Of a stretch of 64,000 nucleotides of DNA, positions 1 through 9,232 are shown one piece after another (the stretch's first letter is position 1; each line of letters begins with the position of its first letter). The notes under the pieces are model-generated. The model was not told where the DNA came from and searched no databases. It was given only the letters and a program-made list of their open reading frames with translations. Source of the stretch: Clostridium tagluense. GTDB lineage: Bacteria; Bacillota; Clostridia; Clostridiales; Clostridiaceae. The stretch is taken from positions 81,697 through 145,696 of the forward strand of contig NZ_BHYK01000011.1 in NCBI RefSeq assembly GCF_003865095.1, given 5' to 3'. The translations under genes were made by a program, and so were the position numbers.

Positions 1-102
1 AAGGCTAAAAGTAGAATAGATATGTTAAAAAGCCAAGAAGTTGATAGTTCATACCTGGAGCATTTATATATTGGAATAGCAAAAAAGGCAAAATTAAAAT
101 AG
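1..102 (+). CDS. 3' end of an unidentified gene (33 C-terminal codons)
   Basis: An open frame runs in from the left edge and stops with TAG at 100-102. The visible 33 residues are lysine-rich and helical in character (ending GIAKKAKLK), with no motif I recognise. The frame is supported by a perfect terminator hairpin that begins inside the stop codon. The rest of the gene lies outside the window, so no function is proposed. Confidence 0.6.
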   Translation, partial: KAKSRIDMLKSQEVDSSYLEHLYIGIAKKAKLK

Positions 103-140
103 AGTAAGTGTATTTGATCAAATACACTTACTCTATTTTT
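101..140 (+). terminator. Rho-independent terminator
   Basis: A perfect 17-bp inverted repeat (101-117 with 118-134) has no unpaired loop as written and is followed by ATTTTTCT. The first two bases of the stem are the last two of the stop codon of the upstream gene. Confidence 0.8.
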
Positions 141-217
141 CTATTATAGCGTTAACTTTATGTCTTTTTTTAAAGTTATTAAATTTAATCAAAAAGTATT
201 GTTAGTGAAATAGTTTT

Positions 218-370
218 CTATCTTATTTTTTTTCCTGAAATCCTATCTACTATGAAAACTATTGCAGCGACTATAAGTAAGGTATTAATCATACCGCCAC
301 CAATTTTAAATATAAGTCCCAAAGCCCAAAAGAATACTACTATTCCCCCTAACCAACGTAAAAATCCCAT
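218..370 (-). CDS. Small membrane protein, lmo0937 family, copy 1
   Basis: This 50-residue protein begins MGFLRWLGGI and is almost entirely two hydrophobic segments (about residues 5-22 and 28-42) joined by a glycine-rich turn, with a basic tail. This layout and the start match the lmo0937 family of tiny membrane proteins found across Firmicutes; no function is established for them. An AAAGGTAG-like ribosome site precedes the ATG. It is the second gene of a tandem pair: in the first 42 residues it differs from the copy at 521-676 at only seven positions, and flanking upstream sequence is also duplicated. The duplication therefore included the 5' leader. Confidence 0.8.
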   Translation of the reverse strand: MGFLRWLGGIVVFFWALGLIFKIGGGMINTLLIVAAIVFIVDRISGKKIR

Positions 371-520
371 ATAAAACACTACCTTTCACATATAAATCTA
401 TTTAATATATATGTTTGAACATTATATCAATAAACTCATATATTTACAATACGTTAGCCTTTGCTCTAATTTTCGAAGAAATAGTTAGTTTTAATTGCAA
501 TATATTGTCGGTATAACAGT

Positions 521-676
521 TTAGGAGGTCTTTTTTCTTGCGAAAAGCATATCCACCACGAAAACTATTGCAGCAACTACAAGTAACAGATGTATCATAC
601 TACCACCAATTCTAAATATAAGTCCCAAGGCCCAAAAGAATATTACTATTCCGCCTAACCAACGTAAAAATCCCAT
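521..676 (-). CDS. Small membrane protein, lmo0937 family, copy 2
   Basis: This 51-residue protein begins MGFLRWLGGI, like its neighbour at 218-370, and has the same two transmembrane segments with a Lys/Arg-rich tail. The two copies lie in direct orientation about 150 bp apart and share their upstream sequence, including the AAAGGTAG ribosome site, so they arose by tandem duplication. The C-terminal tails have diverged completely (GKKIR against ARKKTS). The gene lies downstream of gatD on the same strand, but about 140 bp separates them, so co-transcription is uncertain. The lmo0937 family call rests on size, start and hydrophobic pattern. Confidence 0.8.
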   Translation of the reverse strand: MGFLRWLGGIVIFFWALGLIFRIGGSMIHLLLVVAAIVFVVDMLFARKKTS

Positions 677-815
677 ATAATACACTACCTTTCACATATA
701 TTTATTTTCTAAATCTCTTTATATATTATAATGACCTAAATTTAGTTGAAATATGCAAAGTGATTTTAATATTAATTTTTATGGGATAATTAGGTTTTTA
801 AAATATAGATGCTAA

Positions 816-2198
816 CTATTCATGAAATTTTTTAATGAATTCCTCTACCTCAGGAATTCCTCCTTGGTAGATTAGATAACCGTTATAAGGCTCTCTCTCC
901 GTGATTTCACTACAGATGGGAGTTAGCATAATGTCTTTAACTTTAGACAAGTCAGTAGTTTGTCCAAGTGCCCAACCTAGTTTAATGTATGCCACTTCTG
1001 GTAGCATGTTTTCTGTTGGTATCATTCCCATGGTCATGAGATCCCGTCCGGTATCGTATACGAACATGTTCACATATCCCCAAAGTGTTTGCACTGTCAT
1101 ATAAATGGCAACTCCCTTTAGCACAGCACGATTAATTGCTGGATATAACAGCTTATTAACATGACCAAGACCTGTACCAGCAATAACAATTCCTTTGTAA
1201 CCAAGATCAACCATGGCATCGATTATATCAGGGTTCATATTAGGATAATAGTACAATAGCGATACGCGCTCCTCAAATACAGGATTTATAGTTACTTTTC
1301 GGTCACTACGCCGGTGGTTGTAGTCCTGCCTCAGGGGAGTTATTTTCTGTCTATCTACCATTGCTAGTGGTATGTCTCCAATGGTACGGAAAGTCGAACG
1401 GTAGGAAGAGTGCATTTTACGCACTCTTGTACCACGGTGCAACAAGCCATATTCATCAGAGGTTGGTCCAAACATACATACCATCACCTCTGCAATGTCT
1501 GAATCCGTAGCGGTTTTAGCAGCATGAATTAGGTTTAGTGCAGCATCTGAAGAGGGCCTATCTGAAGAACGTTGAGAACCTACCATAACAATTGGAATAG
1601 GTGAATTTTGCACCATAAATGACAGTGCAGCAGCTGTATGACTCATAGTATCAGTGGCATGACCAATCATAATTCCATGGGTGCCTTTTTTTATTTCCTC
1701 TCCAATAGCTTTTGCTAAGACTTTATACTCATTGGGCCCCATATTTTCAGAGAAAACTGCAAAAAGCTTCTCAGTGCTTAGGTTACATATATCTGCAAGC
1801 TCAGGAACAGCTCCATACAATTCACCAGGAGAAAAGGCTGGAATAACTGCTCCCGTTCGGTAATCAAGACGGGAGGCAATTGTACCTCCTGTGCCTAGGA
1901 GCTTGATATTATGCTTACTTTTAGATATGGGAAACTCTTTTTCTGGAATTTTATATTGTATCTCTTTGAAATTATATTCTTTCATATCTTGTATAGTATC
2001 CACTGCTATTCCTATGTTATAGCCAGTGGAAAGCTTTATTACTATGTGACCATCATCATCATTTTCAGAGCGAGGAAGTAAAACACCTTTAAAATCACCT
2101 CTAGTAGTTCTTATTGTAGCTTCACTCCATATGCGCATATTAAAATTTTTTAGAACTTCTAGTGACGTGCCCTTGTAACCTTTTAAGATATCACTCAT
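816..2198 (-). CDS. gatD: Glutamyl-tRNA(Gln) amidotransferase subunit D (archaeal type)
   Basis: GatD is the L-asparaginase-like glutaminase subunit of the GatDE amidotransferase. It frees ammonia from glutamine or asparagine for amidation of Glu-tRNA(Gln) by GatE. The 460-residue protein has the family's N-terminal beta domain (about 20-65) and then an asparaginase fold. TGGTIAS at 103-109 carries the nucleophilic Thr, GHATDTM at 179-185 the second Thr-Asp pair, and RVRKMH near residue 260 the expected Lys. Plain asparaginases of about 330 residues lack the N-terminal extension, so gatD is preferred over ansA. Its ATG overlaps the gatE stop by four bases (ATGA), implying translational coupling. 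GatDE is known chiefly from archaea, and finding it here is unusual. Confidence 0.9.
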   Translation of the reverse strand: MSDILKGYKGTSLEVLKNFNMRIWSEATIRTTRGDFKGVLLPRSENDDDGHIVIKLSTGYNIGIAVDTIQDMKEYNFKEIQYKIPEKEFPISKSKHNIKLLGTGGTIASRLDYRTGAVIPAFSPGELYGAVPELADICNLSTEKLFAVFSENMGPNEYKVLAKAIGEEIKKGTHGIMIGHATDTMSHTAAALSFMVQNSPIPIVMVGSQRSSDRPSSDAALNLIHAAKTATDSDIAEVMVCMFGPTSDEYGLLHRGTRVRKMHSSYRSTFRTIGDIPLAMVDRQKITPLRQDYNHRRSDRKVTINPVFEERVSLLYYYPNMNPDIIDAMVDLGYKGIVIAGTGLGHVNKLLYPAINRAVLKGVAIYMTVQTLWGYVNMFVYDTGRDLMTMGMIPTENMLPEVAYIKLGWALGQTTDLSKVKDIMLTPICSEITEREPYNGYLIYQGGIPEVEEFIKKFHE

Positions 2199-4159
2199 TT
2201 GCCTAGACCTCCTTTACGAATTACCATTGCAAGTTCATGGAGAGGCATATTTCCAATGGCTTTTTCTTGTAAATTTTTCATAATCCAGTTAAGTTCTGCT
2301 TCCGAATTTTTTGAGGTTTTTAGCCTTTTAAATCTTTCCCGCATAATTGGGATAAGTGAAATGATACTGGAAGTGCTACACTTAGAAAAATATATAGCTT
2401 TTAGCACATACTTCATTTCCATCTTAGGTTGTTTATAGACAACCGTTAGCATCTTATATATAAGCTCAAGTTCTATTTCTTGATCTTTTACAAAGGCAAA
2501 GAGTTCATATATCCTTTCAAAATCAAATGGTAAATCTGCTTTGGATTTTCTCTGCAGTGATTTAAGCTTGTGTCCCAATAGAGTGGCTACAAATTTAGGC
2601 TGAGTATTAAAATCGTCACAAATTCTTTGTATAAGAGGAGCTAGATTGTACCTTAGAATGTAGAAAAAAGTATCGGCTGGTATGTTCCAATTATCTAACT
2701 TTGCTATTTGCGTCTCAAGATCAATAGGCAAATTCCTGCCTGCAATATCTATAAGCTCTTGACTAATTGAAATTGGCGCTGAATCCGTGTCAGGATACAT
2801 GCGATCAGCACCTGGAAGTACTCGTTCAAACATAGTGGTGCCACTTACAAAGGATTTACGAGTTTCATTTGGTACTCCAATAAAAGCTAGTCTGCAGCGT
2901 TCTTCAATAGACTCTAAAGCTGTGTTAATATCATCTTCCGGACCCCAAAAGAGAATTTGGGCATCATCGACTTTTGAATTAAGTAATTTACGAAGGTATT
3001 CAAAATTAATATCCTGATTTTCATTTCTGAATTCCTCAGAATGCGTCATATTTGGTTTTTCTATACAAGCAATAACCTTCAATCTGTCAGAAATCTCATC
3101 GGAAAACATTCGGCAAGGACCAGTGAAAAATGAGAGAATGTCTTTAAATCCTGGTAGGTTAACTACAACTAGTCTATGTTGTATATTTAAATTGTTTCTA
3201 ATGTTTCTAGATACAGGCGTAATGCTTTCGCCCTTAAGAATTACATGACTAATTTGCCAATACTCAAAGTTTGGCATCCTTTCTAGAAGATCATTACGGA
3301 TTTCTAAAAGGCTCTTTTGGCGAAAAGCTTCATTGTGAACTAATTCAGGAATGTAGCTTATATGATCTACACCTTTAATTTCTACTCGAGTTCCACCATA
3401 GATACTAACATTAACATCCTGGCGTGCAGCTCCAATACCTGTCCTTACTTTACCAGTACTACGGTTTAAAAAGCGAATATAGTTAGCAGCTTCAGCCACT
3501 TCATCTGGCGTTTTCATATCAGGATAAGTAACTGTCTCTATAAGTGGCATACCCAAACGATCAGTAGTATATATCCTAACATGGCCAATGTCTGAAATCT
3601 CACGACAAGAATCTTCCTCAATACTTAGCTGAGTGATTCTAACTATTTTATTTTTTAGAGGAATCTGTCCTTCAATGCTTATTATACCTGTACGTTGAAA
3701 GCCAGCAGGTATACTACCATCTAGGTATTGCTTACGTGTGATGTGTAGCTCACCCACAATATTCGTTTTAAGAAGCAAGGCAACTTCTAATGCAATTCCT
3801 AAAGCCTGTTTATTTATCTTGAAAGGTGGCGTATCATCAATATCATAGGTACAAGTGGTTAAATTGGAAATATGGTACACTATGTTTTTTCTTGTCTTAA
3901 ATTCCATAAGTGCTGTACCATCATATCCACCCATCTCGCTTAAGGTTGGCCTCATATGCCGTGCAATCTCAGCATCATATTGTCCATGCTTTTGAAAAAC
4001 ACCAGCTGGGCAGCGGCAAAAGAGTTTTTTTTCTGTCTTTAGTTGTTGGTGGACCTCTAGACCACACATAAATCCAAGTTCTTTATAGACATTAGAATCA
4101 GTCTGCTTAAGAAGGGAATACCCAATTCGTTTCTGAGTTTTAATGAAATTATTTTCCAT
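2195..4159 (-). CDS. gatE: Glutamyl-tRNA(Gln) amidotransferase subunit E (archaeal type)
   Basis: GatE is the kinase/transamidase subunit that phosphorylates Glu-tRNA(Gln) and amidates it with ammonia from GatD. The 654-residue protein opens with the GatB/GatE signature GLEVHQQL (33-40) and the conserved CTYDIDDTPP and RLGMPLIETVT segments. A middle insertion of about 130 residues ends in GADRMYP and is the aspartyl-tRNA-synthetase-like domain that distinguishes GatE from the shorter GatB (about 475 residues). The C-terminal part is the helical tRNA-binding YqeY-like tail. A GGAGGA ribosome site precedes the ATG. It is the first gene of a two-gene operon with gatD. Archaeal proteins are of similar length, so it looks intact. 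Confidence 0.9.
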   Translation of the reverse strand: MENNFIKTQKRIGYSLLKQTDSNVYKELGFMCGLEVHQQLKTEKKLFCRCPAGVFQKHGQYDAEIARHMRPTLSEMGGYDGTALMEFKTRKNIVYHISNLTTCTYDIDDTPPFKINKQALGIALEVALLLKTNIVGELHITRKQYLDGSIPAGFQRTGIISIEGQIPLKNKIVRITQLSIEEDSCREISDIGHVRIYTTDRLGMPLIETVTYPDMKTPDEVAEAANYIRFLNRSTGKVRTGIGAARQDVNVSIYGGTRVEIKGVDHISYIPELVHNEAFRQKSLLEIRNDLLERMPNFEYWQISHVILKGESITPVSRNIRNNLNIQHRLVVVNLPGFKDILSFFTGPCRMFSDEISDRLKVIACIEKPNMTHSEEFRNENQDINFEYLRKLLNSKVDDAQILFWGPEDDINTALESIEERCRLAFIGVPNETRKSFVSGTTMFERVLPGADRMYPDTDSAPISISQELIDIAGRNLPIDLETQIAKLDNWNIPADTFFYILRYNLAPLIQRICDDFNTQPKFVATLLGHKLKSLQRKSKADLPFDFERIYELFAFVKDQEIELELIYKMLTVVYKQPKMEMKYVLKAIYFSKCSTSSIISLIPIMRERFKRLKTSKNSEAELNWIMKNLQEKAIGNMPLHELAMVIRKGGLGK

Positions 4160-4345
4160 TTTTATTTAATCCTCCAAAATTAATATATTAAAGACTTAAA
4201 TATCATTAGATATTTTTGCACAGCGGTTATATTTTAAGAATATTAGCTACTAAGTTATATATGAATCAAGTATTTAGTTGTTCTATTCTTATAAGAAGTA
4301 TATGTTTGTGATTTTTTAATTATGTAGTTATGTAGCTTCAAAAAA

Positions 4346-4377
4346 AATAACTAGCAAGGATGCTAGTTATTTTTTTG
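4346..4377. terminator. Terminator-like hairpin between divergent genes
   Basis: An 11-bp perfect stem (4346-4356 with 4361-4371) with an AGGA loop has a run of A on its left and T on its right, so it could terminate in either direction. It sits between two genes that both transcribe away from it, so no annotated upstream gene needs it. Confidence 0.6.
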
Positions 4378-4491
4378 GAAGATGATTTATAGATTTTATA
4401 TAGAATTATCTGTGACATATTTTAGCCATATTTAAATAAATATGAAATCCATGTATTGTTATACGACAATTTTCTTGATAAAATAAATATC

Positions 4492-4520
4492 TTGTCAGAA
4501 AAAAAATAATAGTGTATTAT
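4492..4520 (+). promoter_or_regulatory. Sigma-A promoter of the chemotaxis receptor gene
   Basis: TTGTCA at 4492-4497, a 17-bp spacer and TATTAT at 4515-4520 fit the vegetative promoter consensus with one mismatch in each hexamer. It lies about 55 bp upstream of the receptor start codon. Confidence 0.65.
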
Positions 4521-4575
4521 TATAAAAAGAGGGAATATTTAGTCAATTACAAAAAAATTTGAGGGGTGAAAATTA

Positions 4576-6288
4576 ATGAAATTTTTTAACAACTTAAAAA
4601 TTAGTCAAAAGCTATTATCAGCTTTCATTACAGTTGCATTGTTCATAGGTATTGTTGGATTTATTGGAATTTATAGTATGAGAAATATCAATGTAAATGT
4701 TTATAATATTTATAATAAGGATTTGATGGGTATTACTGCTCTTGAAAATATGAAAGGAAATTTATTGCAAATCAGAAGTAATATATTATTAATTCTTGAG
4801 CCTAATAACAAAAATGATTTACAAAAGTACAAAAATGATATAACGGATTTAAAAACTAAAACTGAGCCAATTATTGTATCATATAAAGTTAACATTACAA
4901 CCGATTTAGATAGGCAACAGTTTGCAGAATTCGAAAAATTACTTATGGATTATAATACAGCAAGAGAGGTCTTAATTAAACAAGTTGATGAGGGAAACTA
5001 CGCAAAAGCAAATGAACTTTTTCCAGCTCTTTCTAGCATTAGAACTAATATGCTTACAATTCTAGATAAAGAGCTAAAATTAGCTTCAGATATGGCAAAA
5101 GCTAACTATGAAAATAGTGAGGCACTATATAGTAAATCTTATGTTCAAATTATAGTAATAATTGCTCTAGGATTATTTATTGCTATTACACTAGGTTTAA
5201 TAATTTCTCTTACAATTTCAAAACAGATAAAGACAGTTCTAAGTGTTGCTGAAGCCATTGGAGAAAATGATTTATCAAAAACTGTTGATATTGATAGTAA
5301 AGATGAGATTGGTGCTTTAGCAAAAGCTTTAAATAAAGCTATAACAAACTTAAAAGCATTAATAGGAGAAATATCAGAAAGTGCTACCGATATTAGTGCT
5401 ACCAGTGAAGAGCTATCTGCTACAACAGAAGAAATATCATCAAAGATGGAAATTGTCAATGAAGCGGTAAGACAAGTATCATTAGGATCTGAACAGTTAA
5501 GTGCCACAACAGAAGAAGTAAATGCAACAACAGAAAGTATTGCAGACAATGTGGCTGATGTTACTATAAGGGCAAATAAAGCAAATAAGATTGCAATTGA
5601 TATAGAATTAAAGGCAAATAAAGTTAGAAAAAGTGCTGAAAATAGTTCTAATAGTACAAATGAATTATATTTCACTAAGCAAGAAAGCATATTAAAAGCA
5701 ATTGAAGAAGGCATGGTTGTTAGTGAAGTTAAGATAATGGCTGATGAAATAGGAAATATAGCAAGTCAAACAAATCTTCTTGCACTTAATGCAGCTATTG
5801 AAGCAGCAAGAGCAGGAGAACAAGGCAAGGGATTTGCAGTGGTTGCTGATGAAGTTAGAAAATTAGCTGAACAATCATCAAGTGCAGTTGGAAGGATTCA
5901 AGAGGTAACTGTGAAGGTTCAACAAGCATTTCAAAATCTTTCCAGCAATGCTCAGGATGTATTAAGCTTTATTGATAATAAAGTTAAATCTGATTATGAA
6001 TTGTTTGTAGATACAGGTAAGCAATATGGTGATGACGCTGTGGAATTTAATAATTTATCCTACGATATTGGAACTTCAATGAATATAGTGAATGAAACTG
6101 TGTCAGAAATTAAAAAGGCAATTGAAAATGTATCAGCTACAGCTGAGGAATCAGTTGCTAGCTCAGAAGAAATATTAGCAAGTGTCAATGAATCTGTTAT
6201 GGCAATCCAAGAAATAACAAAAGCTTCTCAAAATCAAGCCATCTTAGCAGAAAAACTAAATGGTATGATTCAAAAATTTAAGCTTTAG
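4576..6288 (+). CDS. Methyl-accepting chemotaxis protein
   Basis: This 570-residue transmembrane receptor signals to CheA/CheW. Transmembrane segment 1 is at about 13-33. An extracellular four-helix-bundle type sensor follows (about 35-188), then transmembrane segment 2 (190-214), HAMP (about 215-268) and a long coiled-coil signalling domain. The conserved hairpin tip [20 protein letters not shown] marks the CheA/CheW contact region. Glu/Gln-rich methylation helices with repeated SATTEE/SATSEE sequence flank it. A GAGGGG ribosome site precedes the ATG, and a good promoter lies at 4492-4520. No che genes are nearby, so it is an orphan receptor. The ligand cannot be predicted. Confidence 0.93.
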   Translation: MKFFNNLKISQKLLSAFITVALFIGIVGFIGIYSMRNINVNVYNIYNKDLMGITALENMKGNLLQIRSNILLILEPNNKNDLQKYKNDITDLKTKTEPIIVSYKVNITTDLDRQQFAEFEKLLMDYNTAREVLIKQVDEGNYAKANELFPALSSIRTNMLTILDKELKLASDMAKANYENSEALYSKSYVQIIVIIALGLFIAITLGLIISLTISKQIKTVLSVAEAIGENDLSKTVDIDSKDEIGALAKALNKAITNLKALIGEISESATDISATSEELSATTEEISSKMEIVNEAVRQVSLGSEQLSATTEEVNATTESIADNVADVTIRANKANKIAIDIELKANKVRKSAENSSNSTNELYFTKQESILKAIEEGMVVSEVKIMADEIGNIASQTNLLALNAAIEAARAGEQGKGFAVVADEVRKLAEQSSSAVGRIQEVTVKVQQAFQNLSSNAQDVLSFIDNKVKSDYELFVDTGKQYGDDAVEFNNLSYDIGTSMNIVNETVSEIKKAIENVSATAEESVASSEEILASVNESVMAIQEITKASQNQAILAEKLNGMIQKFKL

Positions 6289-6433
6289 CAAAATTACCCT
6301 ACAGAAATATAAAAATGTTTTAATTATAGGTATATAAGGATATAATATTGTTAACTAGCAATTTATTGAAAGATTAATGGCTTTTGTTAGTTGAAAATAA
6401 TAAAATTTTTTATTATAGAGAGGTGAAGTTAAA

Positions 6434-7297
6434 ATGAGTAAGATTGCACTTATTACTGACAGTACTTCCGATGTTGATAGAGAAATGATTGAAAAGTACG
6501 ACTTAAAAGTACTTCCTTTAAGAATAATATATAAAGACAGAGAATATATTGACAGAGTAACTATTACCCCAAAAGAGGTTTATGATAATTTTATATATGA
6601 AATTCCCTCAACTTCACTACCTTCAATGCAAGACATGGAAGACATGTATGTAAAGCTTGAGGAAGAAGGATATACACATGCTATAGCAGTAATAATATCT
6701 GCAGGTTTGTCAGGTACGTATAATACATTGAGATTGGCAAGTGAAAATCATCCATCTATAGAAACCTGCGTTTTTGATTCTAAATCACTAACTATTGGTG
6801 AAGCAGCAATTGTTGAAGAATGTGGTGAGATGATACAAAGTGGAAAAAGCTTTGATCAAATTGTAGCAGCTCTTCCTGAAATACAAAGTAGAATTACTGT
6901 TTATTACGCAGTGGATACGCTTAAATATCTAATCAAGGGCGGTAGAATCGGAAAAGTTTCTGGTACTATAGGTGAAATATTAAATATAAAACCGATAATC
7001 TCAATTAATAGTGATGGCGTGTACTATACTTATGCAAAGCCAAAAGGGAAAAAGAAAGCCATAAGCAAGCTTGTAGATATAGCAAGAGAAGCTCTTGAAA
7101 TTACTCCTTGTAAAATTTGGGTTATGCATGGTGGTGCTTATGAAGAAGTAAAGCCCTTTTCTGAAACAATTGCATCTCTCCCAAACATTACGAGATTATG
7201 CTTTGGAGAAATAAGTCCAGTAGCCGGGGTTCATACAGGGCCTGGATTACTTGGAATTATTATAGTAAAAGAAGCGTCTACTAAAATATACCATTAG
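6434..7297 (+). CDS. DegV family fatty-acid-binding protein
   Basis: This 287-residue protein begins KIALITDSTSD, the hallmark of DegV proteins, which bind a fatty acid between two domains. In many Firmicutes they work with FakA as FakB to present the lipid for phosphorylation. The second family motif, STSLPS, which contacts the ligand carboxylate, is at about residues 57-62. The C-terminal half has the family glycine pair in HTGPGLLGI. Length is typical (280-290). A GAGAGGTGAAG ribosome site precedes the ATG. No fakA is visible nearby. FakB function is inferred from the family only. Confidence 0.92.
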   Translation: MSKIALITDSTSDVDREMIEKYDLKVLPLRIIYKDREYIDRVTITPKEVYDNFIYEIPSTSLPSMQDMEDMYVKLEEEGYTHAIAVIISAGLSGTYNTLRLASENHPSIETCVFDSKSLTIGEAAIVEECGEMIQSGKSFDQIVAALPEIQSRITVYYAVDTLKYLIKGGRIGKVSGTIGEILNIKPIISINSDGVYYTYAKPKGKKKAISKLVDIAREALEITPCKIWVMHGGAYEEVKPFSETIASLPNITRLCFGEISPVAGVHTGPGLLGIIIVKEASTKIYH

Positions 7298-7524
7298 ACA
7301 TGGTTATTTTAGTACGATATAATATACCTAGGTTTTGAAACGAGCCATATACTATCGTTAATGTGTCAATTGTGATGCTTGATAGTGAAATTCTTGAAGA
7401 AAATAATTAGTTTTTATATGTTGTAATTTATAGTTTTTATTATAAATGAGAGTATAAAAGAAGTTATTTAGTATTCAAGAACCCCATTCATTTATATATG
7501 GAAGTTTCAGAAGGGAGTGCCACA

Positions 7525-7836
7525 ATGAACATTCAAGATATAATGTCAGGAGATTTTTCTGCATACCCGGAAGAAACACAAATATTTATGAGGGAATATA
7601 CAGAAAAACTGCGAGAAAGTATAAAAGAAGAATTGATAAAGGATATAGCCTACAAGATGCTTAAGGATATAGATAAAAGCAAAGATTATTTTATTAAGGT
7701 TTTAACTGATATATTAGATAATGGATATAAAGGCTTAAGTAAAATGTCTACTCAGGCACTTATAGACACATATTTAGAACGAAAAAATGAAGAAGATTTT
7801 TTTGTGTTATTAGGAAAGGTTAATGAAGAAGTTTAA
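7525..7836 (+). CDS. Hypothetical helical protein
   Basis: This 103-residue protein is acidic and strongly helical, with no membrane segment or known motif. I chose the ATG at 7525 because GAAGGGAG lies at the right distance upstream; an upstream ATG at 7498 in the same frame has no ribosome site. The gene stands alone after degV, with its own terminator at 7871-7901 shared with the convergent transporter. The repeated pattern of charged and hydrophobic residues in the central part (for example KDIDKSKDYFIKVL) suggests a small helical bundle. No function is proposed. Confidence 0.7.
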   Translation: MNIQDIMSGDFSAYPEETQIFMREYTEKLRESIKEELIKDIAYKMLKDIDKSKDYFIKVLTDILDNGYKGLSKMSTQALIDTYLERKNEEDFFVLLGKVNEEV

Positions 7837-7870
7837 TTTTATACACACTTTTTTTAGTTTTTATAAAAAA

Positions 7871-7901
7871 ACATTAAATCACAAGATTTAATGTTTTTTT
7901 T
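7871..7901. terminator. Bidirectional terminator
   Basis: A perfect 10-bp stem (7871-7880 with 7885-7894) with an ACAA loop is flanked by A-tract and T-tract. It sits between convergent genes and can serve both. Confidence 0.88.
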
Positions 7902-7902
7902 A

Positions 7903-9138
7903 TTAATTAATTTTAATTTTTAAAGATAAAAACAAATTTATAACAGCAATAAATGCAGCAACAATGAAAACATATTGATATCCCATAGTTGTCCATAATA
8001 TACCGCCTATAAAAGGTATTGACATAGCAATTACATGATCAAAGCTAGTACCTGCAGAAAGAGTAGGGATGACATCTTCTGGACATATAGCAATCTTTTT
8101 TACATAAGTGGATCTTGCCATTTCCACTACGCTTAGTGAATTATCTATAACGTAGCATGCAGCAATAATAACCACAGCTGCACTTGGTGAAAGTAAATAA
8201 TCTGCAAAAGAATAGCCCATACAAATTACTATAAGAACTATAGCTTCTAGTGAAAGCACAAATCTTTCACCTTTTTTGTCTATAGCATTGCCAACAATGG
8301 TTCTTGTAAAAATGCTTAATATAGCAATTATAAATCCGAGCATTGCAAAAGTAGGAGGATTAACATGGTAGACTTGAATAAGTACCCAGGGTGCAAAGGT
8401 TAAAAAAATCTGCTTTCTTGCACCATTAACTACACTAAGGCAATAATATAGAGTATATTTTTTTTTGAAAACAAGGGTTACTTTTTTTTTCTTAGGCTTT
8501 TTAGATTTCATTAGACCAAGAAAAAATGCTGCGAAAATATAAAAAACTGAGGCAAGCACAAAAGCTATTTGATAGGTAAGGTTAAAGTATTTAAATCCAA
8601 CCCATACAATTGCATAACCCACAATAGTTGCAATTAGGTTATATGCGCTGTACCTCCCTAGTCTTGCACCATAATTTCCATTTTCAGAAAGGTTCATACC
8701 TATTCCAGCAGATAGTGGCATAAAAATATGTGTACCTAGGCTAAGTAACATCATCCATAAAAGCATACTGGCAAAAGATGGGGAAAACAAACCTAGTCCT
8801 AGCATTCCCAGTGCTGCAAATATCATACCAATTATTGCTATTCTTATGTCCCCAAGGAATGCCAGTATTCCGAGTACTATAACTATTAGAACTCCTGGTA
8901 GTTCACGAGGAAACTCTACGATACCCCTAGCAGAAGCTGTTAATTTATATGTATCGCTTAAAAAATTATTAAATACAGTTGAGTTTATTCCACTTGCTAT
9001 TCCAGTAAATAGTCCTACTATTAAAAATAACTTAAAGTCTCTATCGTTATTGAATTTACTCACTAGGTATGGGAATTTTTCTTTTATCTTTTGTTTTTTT
9101 ACTACACCCATCTCACTAAGTTTTTTTTCACTCTCCAT
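7903..9138 (-). CDS. MFS family transporter
   Basis: This 411-residue protein has about 12 hydrophobic helices with a basic cytoplasmic loop in the middle (SKKPKKKK around residue 215), typical of the major facilitator superfamily. The start at 9138 is supported by AAGGGGG upstream. The protein is of normal length and intact. Substrate cannot be read from the sequence; no regulator or enzyme partner is adjacent, and the neighbouring 128-residue gene upstream on the same strand is unrelated in appearance. It ends only a few bases after a terminator shared with the convergent gene at 7525-7836. Confidence 0.85.
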   Translation of the reverse strand: MESEKKLSEMGVVKKQKIKEKFPYLVSKFNNDRDFKLFLIVGLFTGIASGINSTVFNNFLSDTYKLTASARGIVEFPRELPGVLIVIVLGILAFLGDIRIAIIGMIFAALGMLGLGLFSPSFASMLLWMMLLSLGTHIFMPLSAGIGMNLSENGNYGARLGRYSAYNLIATIVGYAIVWVGFKYFNLTYQIAFVLASVFYIFAAFFLGLMKSKKPKKKKVTLVFKKKYTLYYCLSVVNGARKQIFLTFAPWVLIQVYHVNPPTFAMLGFIIAILSIFTRTIVGNAIDKKGERFVLSLEAIVLIVICMGYSFADYLLSPSAAVVIIAACYVIDNSLSVVEMARSTYVKKIAICPEDVIPTLSAGTSFDHVIAMSIPFIGGILWTTMGYQYVFIVAAFIAVINLFLSLKIKIN

Positions 9139-9232
9139 AAAGCTAATATCCCCCTTAATTCTAATTCAATTAATTATATTATAAAAAATAATAGAATTCA
9201 ATTAAATCATCATATACTGAGATATAGTTAAG

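Larger units (their letters stand above)
4160..4575. other. Divergent intergenic region between gatE and the chemotaxis receptor
   Basis: This 416-bp gap holds the gatE ribosome site at its left end, a terminator-like hairpin in the middle (4346-4371) and the receptor promoter (4492-4520). I searched it for T-box elements upstream of gatE and found no T-box consensus. No short open frame with a ribosome site was seen. Confidence 0.6.

Noticed and set aside
4160..4345. Possible T-box leader upstream of gatE
   Set aside because: No T-box consensus (TGGNACCGCG) or specifier-loop arrangement was seen on the minus strand.
5145..5714. 189-codon open frame on the minus strand inside the chemotaxis receptor gene
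   Set aside because: It is antisense to conserved receptor coding sequence, has low-complexity hydrophobic sequence and no ribosome site.
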